The translations under genes and the position numbers were made by a program. A stretch of DNA of 64,000 nt from NCBI RefSeq assembly GCF_004000805.1, contig NZ_BILY01000008.1, forward strand, positions 124,001 through 188,000, read 5' to 3'. Shown here piece by piece: positions 43,952-52,356 of the stretch. Below the pieces are notes generated by a model. That model ran no database searches and was not told the DNA's origin. It was given only the letters and a program-made list of their open reading frames with translations. Source of the DNA: Paenibacillus glycanilyticus NBRC 16618. Its GTDB lineage: Bacteria; Bacillota; Bacilli; Paenibacillales; Paenibacillaceae. The stretch's first letter is position 1. The number at the start of each line of letters is the position of its first letter.

Positions 43952-44853
43952 TGCTGCAAATCCTTCTCTCTTAAAAAAGTGAGGAACGTAACTGCCGATA
44001 TCGGCAGAAGAGTCGACTTCAAATAAATCGAGTAGAACTGCCGTTTGAACCGGGTATCTTCAATCGGAACCACATGCAAAAGCCCAAGCGCCACCTCGTG
44101 CTTTACCGAAGATTCGGAGACAAAAGAGACGCCGAGACCGGCTTCTACCGCCGACTTCACTGCTCCCGTACTGCCCAGTTCCATCACAATCTTCAGATCG
44201 GCCGGATCGATTTTTTTCCGTTTAAGCTGGTCCTCCATGACTAACCGTGTACCGGAGCCTTGCTCACGCACCACAAACGGATAATCGGCCACTTCGTCAA
44301 GCAGAACCGTCTGCCGCTTAGACAGCGGATGATCTTTCGGAACAATCAGCTTGAGCTCGTCGCTCATGACGGCCTCCATCTGCATATCCGGGTGATTGAC
44401 CGGGGCTTCGATCAATCCAAAGGTCAATTGATGATGGATAATCTCTTCAATGATTTGAGCGGTATTCATCACCTTCATGCTGATCGATATTTCCGGAAAC
44501 GTCTGCCCGAACGGACCAAGCAGGCGCGGCAAAATGTATTCTCCAATCGTGAGGCTGGCGCCAAGCTGGAGCCGTCCCTTGAGCTGCTTGGTAAACGCCG
44601 ACATCGCTTGATCCGTATCGCGGATCAGCTCGATGCTTCTCCGGGCGTAAGGCATCAGCGCTTTCCCCGCTTCCGTCAAGTCGATTCGCTTGGTAGACCG
44701 CTGCAGCAGCTTTGTCCCGAAATAGTCCTCCAGCGACTGCACCTGCATCGTCACGGCCGGCTGAGTCATATGCAGCGACTGGGCGGCAGCAGAGAAGCTG
44801 CCCCGTTCCGCTACCGTATAAAAAATGTGCAATTGATGAAAATTAAGCGCCAT
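43942..44853 (-). CDS. LysR-family transcriptional regulator (CysL-like)
   Basis: About 303 residues. The N-terminal helix-turn-helix shows FHQLHIFYTVAERGSFSAAAQSL … TQPAVTMQVQSLE. The C-terminal periplasmic-binding-like effector domain includes GSGTRLVME, typical of the CysL/YwfK/CbbR branch. The ATG at 44853 is preferred over 44865 because the GAGAGG lies right against the first one. The effector is unknown; CysL relatives control sulfur assimilation. It overlaps the PHP gene. Confidence 0.85.
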   Translation of the reverse strand: MALNFHQLHIFYTVAERGSFSAAAQSLHMTQPAVTMQVQSLEDYFGTKLLQRSTKRIDLTEAGKALMPYARRSIELIRDTDQAMSAFTKQLKGRLQLGASLTIGEYILPRLLGPFGQTFPEISISMKVMNTAQIIEEIIHHQLTFGLIEAPVNHPDMQMEAVMSDELKLIVPKDHPLSKRQTVLLDEVADYPFVVREQGSGTRLVMEDQLKRKKIDPADLKIVMELGSTGAVKSAVEAGLGVSFVSESSVKHEVALGLLHVVPIEDTRFKRQFYSIYLKSTLLPISAVTFLTFLREKDLQQWL

Positions 44854-44903
44854 CTGTCCGACCATCCTCTCTTCTTAGCGGTTATTATACTACAAATGCG
44901 CGC

Positions 44904-44938
44904 AAAAAAGCGCAGCACCCTTCGATTGGATGCTGCGC
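44904..44938 (-). terminator. Terminator after the HAxxR protein gene
   Basis: GCGCAGCATCC … GGGTGCTGCGC followed by TTTTTTGCGC on the minus strand, 16 bases past the stop at 44954. Confidence 0.88.
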
Positions 44939-44953
44939 CCGGCGTTTCTTCGA

Positions 44954-45391
44954 TTATTTCCTTTTTCGGCTGTTTTTCACCAAGGTCATTCTTCTGGAGT
45001 GACGAAGCCATGAATAGTATGATTTCAAATCCCGCAATTCGATCGTCTCCGACATGCGTCCCAAAAAGGTGACTACAATCATCTTGTGAAGCGGGTTGCC
45101 AAGCAGATCAATGTCCGTTTCCGATGGGGCAAATTCAGCAACAAACACCAGATCGTCGTCAATCAGGTAAACATCCTCTTCATTCCGGTAATAAGGCTCA
45201 ACTCGTCCTTGCTTCAGGCATTCCCATAAGAATTCGGCAATATCCTCGTAGCCCGTCTTCTCACTTTCAACCCGATCCACCCACCGGCTCCTGGCATGGT
45301 TAGTAATAACGATGTCCGCCACTTTCTTATCGCCCAATTCGATATAAAAAGTCTCATAAGTGCTCCATCTTCTAGTCGTTTTGTCCTTCAT
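44954..45391 (-). CDS. Conserved hypothetical protein with an HAxxR motif
   Basis: A 145-residue acidic protein. ITNHARSRWVDRV near residue 30 resembles the start of small DUF4258/BrnT-type domains (T-x-H-A-x-x-R-x-x-x-R), followed by YLIDDDLVFVAEF and VVTFLGRM strands. It lacks an adjacent antitoxin, so a toxin role is not supported. GGAGGTG lies before the ATG. It has its own terminator. Function unknown. Confidence 0.65.
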   Translation of the reverse strand: MKDKTTRRWSTYETFYIELGDKKVADIVITNHARSRWVDRVESEKTGYEDIAEFLWECLKQGRVEPYYRNEEDVYLIDDDLVFVAEFAPSETDIDLLGNPLHKMIVVTFLGRMSETIELRDLKSYYSWLRHSRRMTLVKNSRKRK

Positions 45392-45655
45392 CGTTCACCA
45401 CACCTCCGTCTTAGGAACCAGGTCTTTTTTACCACTTTTTATGTATAAGGATATTTTAACCATGATTGTCCGAGATTTCAACAATAAAATAAACTCAGCC
45501 CATAAATGTAATTATTTGTAAAACTTAATAAAAGAAAGAAGATCGCCGTACATTGGTCTCTCTGTGTACCAGCGATCTTCCCGCAATTTTATTTAATTAT
45601 TATTAACATCCATGCTTGAATTTCATAAATGTTCATGGCTTATGAAATTCTAGTT
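45392..45655. other. Intergenic region with a hairpin
   Basis: The 264 bases hold the hairpin at 45539–45581 and an AT-rich tract (about 45440–45530) that probably includes the promoter of the gene at 45391. No open frame of note was seen. Confidence 0.5.
45539..45581 (-). terminator. Probable terminator of the ylbF–ylbG operon
   Basis: GAAGATCGC and GCGATCTTC arms with extra GTAC pairing inside, followed on the minus strand by CTTTCTTTTATT, a T-rich but broken run about 75 bases past the ylbG stop. Confidence 0.6.
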
Positions 45656-45922
45656 CTACATGCTGTAGAATCTGGTCTTATCCTCGGCATCTTTTGTATA
45701 TTCTGTCTTTAATTCGTTGCGGTAAGATCGTTCAACCTTGCGCACGAAAGGCAGACGGCTTATTGTCTTTACCGCTTCCTCCGCGCGTTCTGCGTTCATA
45801 TAGATCACGACATAATGCATCTTGCGCGACATATAATGAACGGTTCCGTACTTTTCCAGCGTTCTGGCCGCTTTCAGATCGCTCACCCATATGATATAAC
45901 CTGTCCGTTCCGGTAACAACAT
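45656..45922 (-). CDS. ylbG: YlbG (DUF2129) protein
   Basis: An 88-residue protein matching B. subtilis YlbG: GYIIWVSDLKAARTLEKYGTVHYMSRKMHYVVIYM (strands and helix) then SRLPFVRKVERSYRNELKTE. Its role is unknown, but it neighbours ylbF in many Bacillota. The open frame runs to 46024 across the end of ylbF in another frame; the ATG at 45922 has GGAGGG six bases upstream and starts the homologous region. Confidence 0.92.
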   Translation of the reverse strand: MLLPERTGYIIWVSDLKAARTLEKYGTVHYMSRKMHYVVIYMNAERAEEAVKTISRLPFVRKVERSYRNELKTEYTKDAEDKTRFYSM

Positions 45923-45956
45923 CCATTCCCTCCGTCGAGTAGAATCAAGCAAAGGC

Positions 45957-46433
45957 TTATCCGCAGCCGCCGCTTCCGCAGCTGCAGGATCCGCCGCCAC
46001 CGCAGCCGCCCGTTTTCCCTTCATTGCTCGGTACCTTAATTGTATCCGATACCGATTCGGCGATCATGCGGGATACGTCATACAGCATCGTATCTACGAG
46101 CTGCTCAGCCGTCTTGAACCGTTTCACCGCTTCAATCTGATCCAGCTCCCGCTCGATTTCCTTCACTTTATCCTTGGCTGCATGATAATCCGGATGAAAT
46201 CTGCCGAACCGCTCGCATTCCGAGAACAGCTCTTTCGCTTTGGCGAATTGCTTGGTCAGCACTTTCACCTGCTCATCCTTCTGTACAGCTTCTTTCCAAT
46301 ATAGATAATCGGCTACCTCGGCCGATTGGTTAATAAAGTCACCCAGCTCGTAAGCGCACATCAACAGCGACGCCATATCCAGCGAAGAAACGCCGCTTGC
46401 ACCATCGTAGGGCAGAACTGTGGTTGTTGGCAT
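45957..46433 (-). CDS. ylbF: YlbF/RicF, Fe-S subunit of the Y-complex
   Basis: A 158-residue helical protein of the YlbF/YmcA family. With RicA and RicT it forms the Ric (Y) complex that affects RNase Y mRNA maturation, competence and sporulation. The core FGRFHPDYHAAKDKVKEIERELD (about 80–105) matches the family. The last 15 residues are a Gly/Cys tail with five cysteines (CGGGG-SCSCGSGGCG), the feature that supplies ligands to the complex's 4Fe-4S clusters. It lies 34 bases upstream of ylbG. Confidence 0.92.
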   Translation of the reverse strand: MPTTTVLPYDGASGVSSLDMASLLMCAYELGDFINQSAEVADYLYWKEAVQKDEQVKVLTKQFAKAKELFSECERFGRFHPDYHAAKDKVKEIERELDQIEAVKRFKTAEQLVDTMLYDVSRMIAESVSDTIKVPSNEGKTGGCGGGGSCSCGSGGCG

Positions 46434-46506
46434 TTGTTCACCCTCTTTTCTTTTACACTTGCTTGAAATCTATCATATCATAATCATTCAATGAATAGAT
46501 ACAATT

Positions 46507-48273
46507 TTACACAAATCCACTCACTCCCGGCGCAACCAGCTTCATCCCTTCCCACATTTCCGGAGACAAGCATACTTCGCGGTGCGTCTCGGCTTCTCGC
46601 AGCAAGCCGGTGACGGTCCAGTTGCTTCCGCTTCTCTCCAGTCTGGCTGGCACAAAAGCCACAACGCTTTCGTTCATCCTTAGTTGGACCGGAGCCTGCC
46701 AGCTCAAAGCCCTCTCCAGAATTTCTAGGCGCGTGGAATGATGATATGATCTCAACTGCTGCATCCAGTTTATAGGTACCCTTTCAAGCTCGGGAAGAAA
46801 CCGTTCTATTCTGAAATCCTCATGATTCATAAGCTCGCATCCCGCAAATGCACGACCGGAAGAACGGAGCGCGAACCCGCTTTCTTCCGGTCGGGGTTCA
46901 AGCGGCAATTCGGGATACGCGTCTGACGGCTGCTTAACAACCGCTGCCGTTTGTTTTCCCCAATCCGCCAAGCTGGTTTCGAGCAATGGCGGGATAGGGA
47001 CTCCGCCTGATGCCGATTGCAATAAGTTTATAACCGAAGCTAAACTCCGTCCGTGAGTCATTGCCCGTTCTATTGAGCTTCGAGTTAATTGCCATACGGA
47101 CAGCAGTTCGTCGCTCTTCCTGTCCGCCACAAGCTCCAGCTCCCACCGGACCCTGTAAGAACAGCCTGGAGGAACAAGCAAATCACCGTTAGGTTCTATC
47201 ATAATGGGCTCATACCTTGCCTGCGGACGCTGCCCGTAATCGAGGGAGGACGGCATCATCGTCCACCGGAGCATTCTCTGGTCTCCGGCACGTGCGAATT
47301 CCATCCATCCGAGTCCGCGCAGCAGATTCAAACAGGCACTTCGGCTCTCTTCCCACTCCATGCCTTTCATATCAAGCAGCGGGAGCTGGGCTGCAATAGC
47401 CGCTTCCGAATACCAGGCCCCCGGTTCAAGCCGGGTCAACAACGCCATGACATGCCACATCGCAGGCTTTTTCTTCAGAAGCTCATCCAGGCACCAGTGA
47501 AATAATAAAGCCTCCCGCTTAAGCTCCTCCTCCGAGAACCAGGCAGCTAGCGTGTCTTCCTGCCACTTTAGCTGCTTTCCTTCAGCTTCCAACAGGCCTA
47601 ATTGCCCGGTAAGCTTCAGCACAAAATTTACGGCAGGATTATAAGGATCCGTATCCTCCTGCTGCCAGCCGGCCTGAAGAAGATCCTCATCCGTAATGGA
47701 AACGGCCAGCGTAAGTCTCGCGGTTGTTTTCTTCGGCAGAATTCCCTTTGACGTCAAACCTAAACCGCTTCGGGCCAGCTCCGCCCAAACCGCCAGAAGC
47801 TGTCTCCCAAGCGGTTTAAGGGCTATTTCCTCCTGCCGCTGCTCCCAGATTTCGCTTGATCTATTCGCTGCGGGCAGTGGAGCAAGCGGAAACAAATAGG
47901 GATGCCACTGCATAAAACAATCGCTTGGCATCGCATACAGCCGCTCCCCCCAGCCTTGACGGAGCGCGAAAATAATTCCCGCATTTTGCAGCTGGATCAT
48001 TCCGTAACGGAACTCGGCACCCGAGAACCGCTCCCGCAACGAAAAAAGCCGCTCCTCCGAAACGGGACCGGCTCCAAAGCAATTATAAAATGCCCGAAGG
48101 ACGGCGGTGGTTGCTTCGTCCATCCGGTCCACCGCTTCTTCGATGGAAAGCCGGTCGATTACGGCTTCCTCCCAATGCAACCCGCGCTCCGATGCACCAG
48201 TCCATAAGGGAGACATCATATATTGCTGCTTCACGGGGCTTGTCAGTTTCTCCGACCACTGTTGTACAAACAT
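46507..48273 (-). CDS. XPB-associated helicase-C-domain protein (Rv0862c-like)
   Basis: A 588-residue soluble protein with no Walker motifs. The middle (about 355–470) matches the helicase-associated domain 3 pattern (EPIMIEPNGDLLVPPG … LTRSSIERAMTHGRSLASVINLL). It resembles mycobacterial Rv0862c, which likewise sits beside an XPB helicase. It starts 14 bases after the XPB stop with GGGAGG upstream, so the two are co-expressed. It probably forms a complex with, or modulates, XPB; the activity is unknown. No nuclease motif such as archaeal Bax1 has was found. Confidence 0.75.
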   Translation of the reverse strand: MFVQQWSEKLTSPVKQQYMMSPLWTGASERGLHWEEAVIDRLSIEEAVDRMDEATTAVLRAFYNCFGAGPVSEERLFSLRERFSGAEFRYGMIQLQNAGIIFALRQGWGERLYAMPSDCFMQWHPYLFPLAPLPAANRSSEIWEQRQEEIALKPLGRQLLAVWAELARSGLGLTSKGILPKKTTARLTLAVSITDEDLLQAGWQQEDTDPYNPAVNFVLKLTGQLGLLEAEGKQLKWQEDTLAAWFSEEELKREALLFHWCLDELLKKKPAMWHVMALLTRLEPGAWYSEAAIAAQLPLLDMKGMEWEESRSACLNLLRGLGWMEFARAGDQRMLRWTMMPSSLDYGQRPQARYEPIMIEPNGDLLVPPGCSYRVRWELELVADRKSDELLSVWQLTRSSIERAMTHGRSLASVINLLQSASGGVPIPPLLETSLADWGKQTAAVVKQPSDAYPELPLEPRPEESGFALRSSGRAFAGCELMNHEDFRIERFLPELERVPINWMQQLRSYHHSTRLEILERALSWQAPVQLRMNESVVAFVPARLERSGSNWTVTGLLREAETHREVCLSPEMWEGMKLVAPGVSGFV

Positions 48274-48287
48274 GAAGAATAACCTCC

Positions 48288-49955
48288 CTACTGGTGTTTT
48301 TCAAGCTCGTATTGGTAGCCTTGCTCAAGCAGGAACATCTGGCGCCTTGCGGCGTATTCCGTTTCGCTGGTGTCATCGGTCACAATGGTATAGAACCAGG
48401 CTTCATTGCGGCCTTTCTTCGGACGCAAAATGCGGCCGATCCGCTGCGCTTCCTCCTGCCTTGAGCCGTAGCTCCCGGAAATTTGAATGGCAACGGCCGC
48501 ATCGGGAAGGTCAACCGCAAAATTCGCCACCTTGGATACCGCAAGAACGGGTACATCTCCCGACTTAAACTGTTCGTATAGCCTGTGGCGTTCATTTTGC
48601 GGCAATTCTCCCGTAATGACCGGCACCTCTAACGAATCCGCAATAGAATGAAGCTGATCGAGATACTGCCCGATGATGAGAGTTGGCGTCCCCTCGTGAC
48701 GCTCCAGGAGCTGGCGGACAACCGGTACCTTGCCGGGATTCTCCGCTGCGAGACGCAGCCGCGAGCGCTTCTCGGCCGAATGGTACAGCTCGGATATGCC
48801 TTGATCCATCGGCACGCGGATTTCCGTGCATTTAACCGAGGCGATATGACCCTCCGCTTCGACCGTTTTCCATTGCAGCTCGAACTGCTTTGGCCCAATC
48901 AGAGAAAATACATCCTCTTCGCAACCGTCTTCCCGGACCAACGTTGCCGTCAATCCAAGCCTTCTTGTCGCCTGGATATCGGCCGTCATGCGGAATACCG
49001 GTGCAGGCAATAAATGCACCTCGTCGTATATAATGAGCCCCCAGTCGCGTTCGGAGAACAGCTTCATGTGACGGAACGGATCTTTTTTCGACTTCCGGTG
49101 AGTCAGAATTTGATACGTTGCAATCGTTACGGGGCGGACCTCCTTAGAGGAGCCCGTATATTCTCCGACCTCCGCCGGCTGAAGGGTTGTCTTGTCCAGC
49201 AGTTCTTCCTTCCATTGCTGTACGCTGGTTGCGTTGGAGGTTAGAATAAGCGTAGCGCTGTTCAGCCTTGCCAATGCCGCGATTCCAACAATGGTTTTAC
49301 CCGCTCCGCACGGCAGAACGATAACGCCGCTTCCCCCTTGAATCGTCCCTTCTTTATAAAAAAGATCAACCGCCTGCCTCTGATAGTCCCTAAGCTCGAA
49401 GAATCTGCCGCTCAGCGTTAACGGTCTAAGCGATACGGATAAAGCTTCACCCGTATGGTAGCCGGCCAAATCGATTACGGGGAACCCAAGCCGGATTAAT
49501 TCCTGTTTAAGCTGGCCCCTGTACTCCGGATTTACTTCCCAGGAACCGCCGGTCCCGCGTTCCATCAAGCATTCCAGAATGATCGGATGCCCCGCGATCT
49601 CATCCAGCAAAGAATCGTCCCCGTATAACACGAGACAGTTCCCGCTTAATTCCAGCCGAAGCTTGCCGTACCGCTCCATTAGTGTGCGGATATTCGTCTC
49701 CAATACTCCGGGCAGGCCGTATCTGGCATATTTTCTTAGCGATTCGATAACCGTTGCCGCGTCCATGCCGGCAGAAGCCGCATTCCATAAGGATAAAGAG
49801 GACATTTTATACGTATGCCAATTTCCCGGACGCTTCACGAGCTCAGCGAACAAGATCAGCATCCTGCGCGCTTCCTCCGATAAAGGATGCTCGCAATCGA
49901 GCAGCACCGTCATATCCGATTGGATAATTAACGGTCCGTCCTGACGTTCCAACAT
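48288..49955 (-). CDS. XPB/Ssl2-type DNA helicase
   Basis: About 555 residues. An N-terminal domain is followed by superfamily 2 motifs: Walker A LPCGAGKTIVG (about 218), DEVH (about 308), GLTATLVREDG with the XPB-specific RED triad (about 335–340), and QRIGRILRPKKG (about 500). The end EYAARRQMFLLEQGYQYEL is typical of XPB. Bacterial XPB unwinds 3'-5' and has been linked to repair, but bacteria have no TFIIH. The frame runs to 49988; the ATG at 49955 has GGGGAGAG seven bases upstream. A partner gene follows directly. Confidence 0.92.
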   Translation of the reverse strand: MLERQDGPLIIQSDMTVLLDCEHPLSEEARRMLILFAELVKRPGNWHTYKMSSLSLWNAASAGMDAATVIESLRKYARYGLPGVLETNIRTLMERYGKLRLELSGNCLVLYGDDSLLDEIAGHPIILECLMERGTGGSWEVNPEYRGQLKQELIRLGFPVIDLAGYHTGEALSVSLRPLTLSGRFFELRDYQRQAVDLFYKEGTIQGGSGVIVLPCGAGKTIVGIAALARLNSATLILTSNATSVQQWKEELLDKTTLQPAEVGEYTGSSKEVRPVTIATYQILTHRKSKKDPFRHMKLFSERDWGLIIYDEVHLLPAPVFRMTADIQATRRLGLTATLVREDGCEEDVFSLIGPKQFELQWKTVEAEGHIASVKCTEIRVPMDQGISELYHSAEKRSRLRLAAENPGKVPVVRQLLERHEGTPTLIIGQYLDQLHSIADSLEVPVITGELPQNERHRLYEQFKSGDVPVLAVSKVANFAVDLPDAAVAIQISGSYGSRQEEAQRIGRILRPKKGRNEAWFYTIVTDDTSETEYAARRQMFLLEQGYQYELEKHQ

Positions 49956-50028
49956 AAGATCTCTCCCCTTGTACATAGAGGTAAGCATTCACCTCACAGT
50001 ATGCAAAATTATCCAGAGTTTTATACGA

Positions 50029-50073
50029 AAAACGGGATTCTTCAAAGGCGTTCGCCCCGAAAGAATCCCGTTA
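50029..50073 (-). terminator. Terminator of the CBS protein gene
   Basis: AACGGGATTCTT … AAGAATCCCGTT arms of 12 bp followed by TTTTTCG on the minus strand, just past the stop at 50080. Confidence 0.88.
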
Positions 50074-50079
50074 TTTCAT

Positions 50080-50502
50080 CTAATGCACATGCTCCGATAT
50101 TTCGTTAAGCGCCGCGCCTGCCTCGTGAATGAAGGCATCCCGGACAGCCAGATCGCCAATCGCGACAACTCCGACCAATTGACCGTTTTCTACAACAGGA
50201 AGACGGCGTATTTTATGCTTGGCCATTAGATCTGCCGCTTCCTCCATGGTTGTGTCCGGCGCGATGGTCAGCAAATCGGTTGTCATTACTTTCTCGACGG
50301 CTGTGGAGCCGGAATGCTTATCCGCATAGCCGCGTACGACAAGATCCCGGTCCGTTACGGCGCCAATCAGCTTCGATCCATCTACAATAGGTATAAATCC
50401 GATATCATGCTTCTTCATTAAGACGGCTAGCTCATATACATTATCCAGTAAAGTTGCCGTAATGCACGGCGAAGACATAACCTCTTTGATCATTTTACGC
50501 AA
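50080..50502 (-). CDS. Tandem CBS-domain protein
   Basis: About 140 residues forming two CBS motifs (roughly 5–60 and 72–125), each ending in V.DRD or AIGDL-type segments. Such proteins bind adenosine nucleotides, as in B. subtilis YhcV/YkuL types; the partner is unknown. AGGAGG at 50518 is 10 bases before a TTG at 50502, giving MRKMIKEVMS; the TTG at 50511 is too close and the ATG at 50493 too far. It has its own terminator. Confidence 0.85.
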   Translation of the reverse strand: MRKMIKEVMSSPCITATLLDNVYELAVLMKKHDIGFIPIVDGSKLIGAVTDRDLVVRGYADKHSGSTAVEKVMTTDLLTIAPDTTMEEAADLMAKHKIRRLPVVENGQLVGVVAIGDLAVRDAFIHEAGAALNEISEHVH

Positions 50503-50560
50503 GGCGGACAAACCTCCTGTTCGGAATATCTTCCTTTAGGGTATCCAGCCAAAAGCGTTG

Positions 50561-51742
50561 TCATTCCGCCGCAAAATCTTCCGCCATTTGAATAAGCAGC
50601 TGGGCGGAATGTACCATGGCACGCTCATCGATATCAAAACGCGGATGGTGATGGGCGTATACGACTCCCGTCTCCTCGTTCCCCGCCCCGACAAACATAA
50701 AACATCCCGGTACCTTCTCCAGATAATACGAGAAATCCTCCGCGACCATCATCGCTTCCGAACGAAGGGTATTCTCGGCGCCAAACAGTTCGCCTGACAC
50801 CCGGAAGAAACGTCCCGCTTCCTCCTCGTCGTTGACGACGGGCGGATACCCGATACGCATATGGTAGTCGTATTTCGCTCCGTACATGCTGCAGGTATGG
50901 TTAATCAATTGCTCAAGCCTTTCATGCGTAAGCTTTCGGGATTCCTCGTCGAATGTGCGGACCGTCCCTTTCATCGCGCAGCGCTCCGCAATGACATTAT
51001 TGGTTGTTCCGGCCTGGAAGGAGCCGATTGTAACGACCGCAGGCTTCAAAGGATCAACGTTGCGGCCAACTATGGATTGAACCGCCTGCACGAGAGCCGA
51101 ACCGATTACGATGGTATCGATCGTCTTGTGAGGCATGCCGCCATGTCCGCCAAGGCCTACAATCTCTAAAGTGAACTCGTCTGCCGCCGCCATAAAAGGA
51201 CCCGGCTTGGTTGCGGTCTGTCCATACGGAATCGGCGACCACAAGTGCACCCCATAAATGGCGTCTACGCCGTCCAAGGCCCCGTCTTCAATCATGCGGA
51301 TCGCGCCGCCCGGTGTCTGCTCCTCGGCAGGCTGGAAAATCAACCGGCGCTCGCCGGCCAGCTCCGCCTTATGCTGCTGGTAGTAATTCGCTACGGCAAG
51401 CAATGCCGACGTATGCCCATCATGTCCGCAGGCATGCATCACGCCGGAAACCTTGGACCGGTATTCGCATTCCTTCTCATCCTGAATCGGAAGCGCGTCA
51501 ATATCTGCGCGCAGCGCGATAACCGGACCGGGCAGCTCCCCTTTTATCGAAACCAGCAGGCCGTGCCCGCCAACGCCTTCGCGCACCTCGCAGCCAAAGG
51601 CCTTTAATTGCTCTGCAATCCACCGGGATGTATGTACCTCTTGAAAAGACAGCTCCGGATTCTGATGGAGATGTCTGCGCCACCGGACCATTTCCGGATA
51701 AAGACGCTGCAGCTGCTCTTTTATATAGCTACTAGTCTTCAT
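50561..51742 (-). CDS. M20 family amidohydrolase
   Basis: A 393-residue zinc-dependent amidohydrolase of the M20D group (YxeP/hippurate hydrolase/N-acetyl-diaminopimelate deacetylase type). Metal ligands are visible in MHACGHDGHTSALL (about 103), QPAEE (about 138) and the final HHHPRFDIDE. A dimerisation domain lies between. The GHGGMPH loop is present. AGGAGGTG lies eight bases before the ATG at 51742. The substrate is probably an N-acyl or indole-type amino acid conjugate and is not known. Confidence 0.9.
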   Translation of the reverse strand: MKTSSYIKEQLQRLYPEMVRWRRHLHQNPELSFQEVHTSRWIAEQLKAFGCEVREGVGGHGLLVSIKGELPGPVIALRADIDALPIQDEKECEYRSKVSGVMHACGHDGHTSALLAVANYYQQHKAELAGERRLIFQPAEEQTPGGAIRMIEDGALDGVDAIYGVHLWSPIPYGQTATKPGPFMAAADEFTLEIVGLGGHGGMPHKTIDTIVIGSALVQAVQSIVGRNVDPLKPAVVTIGSFQAGTTNNVIAERCAMKGTVRTFDEESRKLTHERLEQLINHTCSMYGAKYDYHMRIGYPPVVNDEEEAGRFFRVSGELFGAENTLRSEAMMVAEDFSYYLEKVPGCFMFVGAGNEETGVVYAHHHPRFDIDERAMVHSAQLLIQMAEDFAAE

Positions 51743-52008
51743 TGGACACACCTCCTAAACGTTTGTTGAATGTAAACGCATAGCCGTTCACACGCGTTAT
51801 GAAGCAAAACTTATTTCCATCTATTCTAACAGAACGGCGCGATGCGGCAAAGAGAAAGCATGACTATAGCGGAGAGTAAGTCTTGCGCTGACTGGGGAAA
51901 CATACTATCATGGGAAAAGATGTACAAATAAAGTTTTGCGCATTATGCAAAACGGGCTTTGCCAGCATAAACCTTACATTCCACAAGCAACTATAGGAGG
52001 AAATAACG
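51743..52008. other. Divergent intergenic region before yugN
   Basis: Of these 266 bases the right part contains the yugN promoter (51883–51911) and a perfect dyad GTTTTGC…GCAAAAC (51933–51953) just downstream. The left part holds leftward signals for the M20 gene. Nothing else was recognised. Confidence 0.55.
51883..51911 (+). promoter_or_regulatory. Likely promoter of yugN–ftsW
   Basis: TTGCGC (51883–51888), 17 bases, TATCAT (51906–51911). A 7-bp-arm palindrome GTTTTGC-N7-GCAAAAC at 51933–51953 lies where a repressor or the 5' end of the transcript would sit. Confidence 0.5.
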
Positions 52009-52353
52009 ATGATTATTGAAAACTCGGGTCTTAACGGCCTTCAAAGCGATCTGGCTCATCTGGACGAGTCTGCCGAGCAGCTTGGCTTTGTACGTTGGCA
52101 GTGGGAATACTATCGCGCTACATACGATCTGAAGCTTGAAGATCAAGCGACAAATTCGGAATACTTCCTGCGCGTCAACACTCGCGCCATTGAAGGCAAG
52201 CTCGAAAATCCTAATGCCGTGCTTGCAATTGAACATGTATATATCGGAAAAGCTACATTCCCTCATGGTCTTGAATACGAATCTCCGGTTCCGCAGCCGA
52301 TCATGACGATTGCGAATCAACGCCTCGAAAAGCTGAAGCAGCTGCTTGCCTAA
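52009..52353 (+). CDS. YugN-like family protein
   Basis: A 114-residue soluble protein. It matches the YugN-like family by its N-terminus (ENSGLNGLQSDL), the central YDLKLED … YFLRVNTRAIEGKLE strands and the GLEYESPVPQPIM segment. Role unknown. AGGAGG is before the ATG. Its stop is three bases from the FtsW-type gene, so they are co-transcribed. Confidence 0.85.
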   Translation: MIIENSGLNGLQSDLAHLDESAEQLGFVRWQWEYYRATYDLKLEDQATNSEYFLRVNTRAIEGKLENPNAVLAIEHVYIGKATFPHGLEYESPVPQPIMTIANQRLEKLKQLLA

Positions 52354-52356
52354 TCT

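Noticed and set aside
44954..45391. Toxin of a BrnT-like toxin–antitoxin pair
   Set aside because: There is an HAxxR-like word but no adjacent antitoxin gene, and the protein is longer and acidic.
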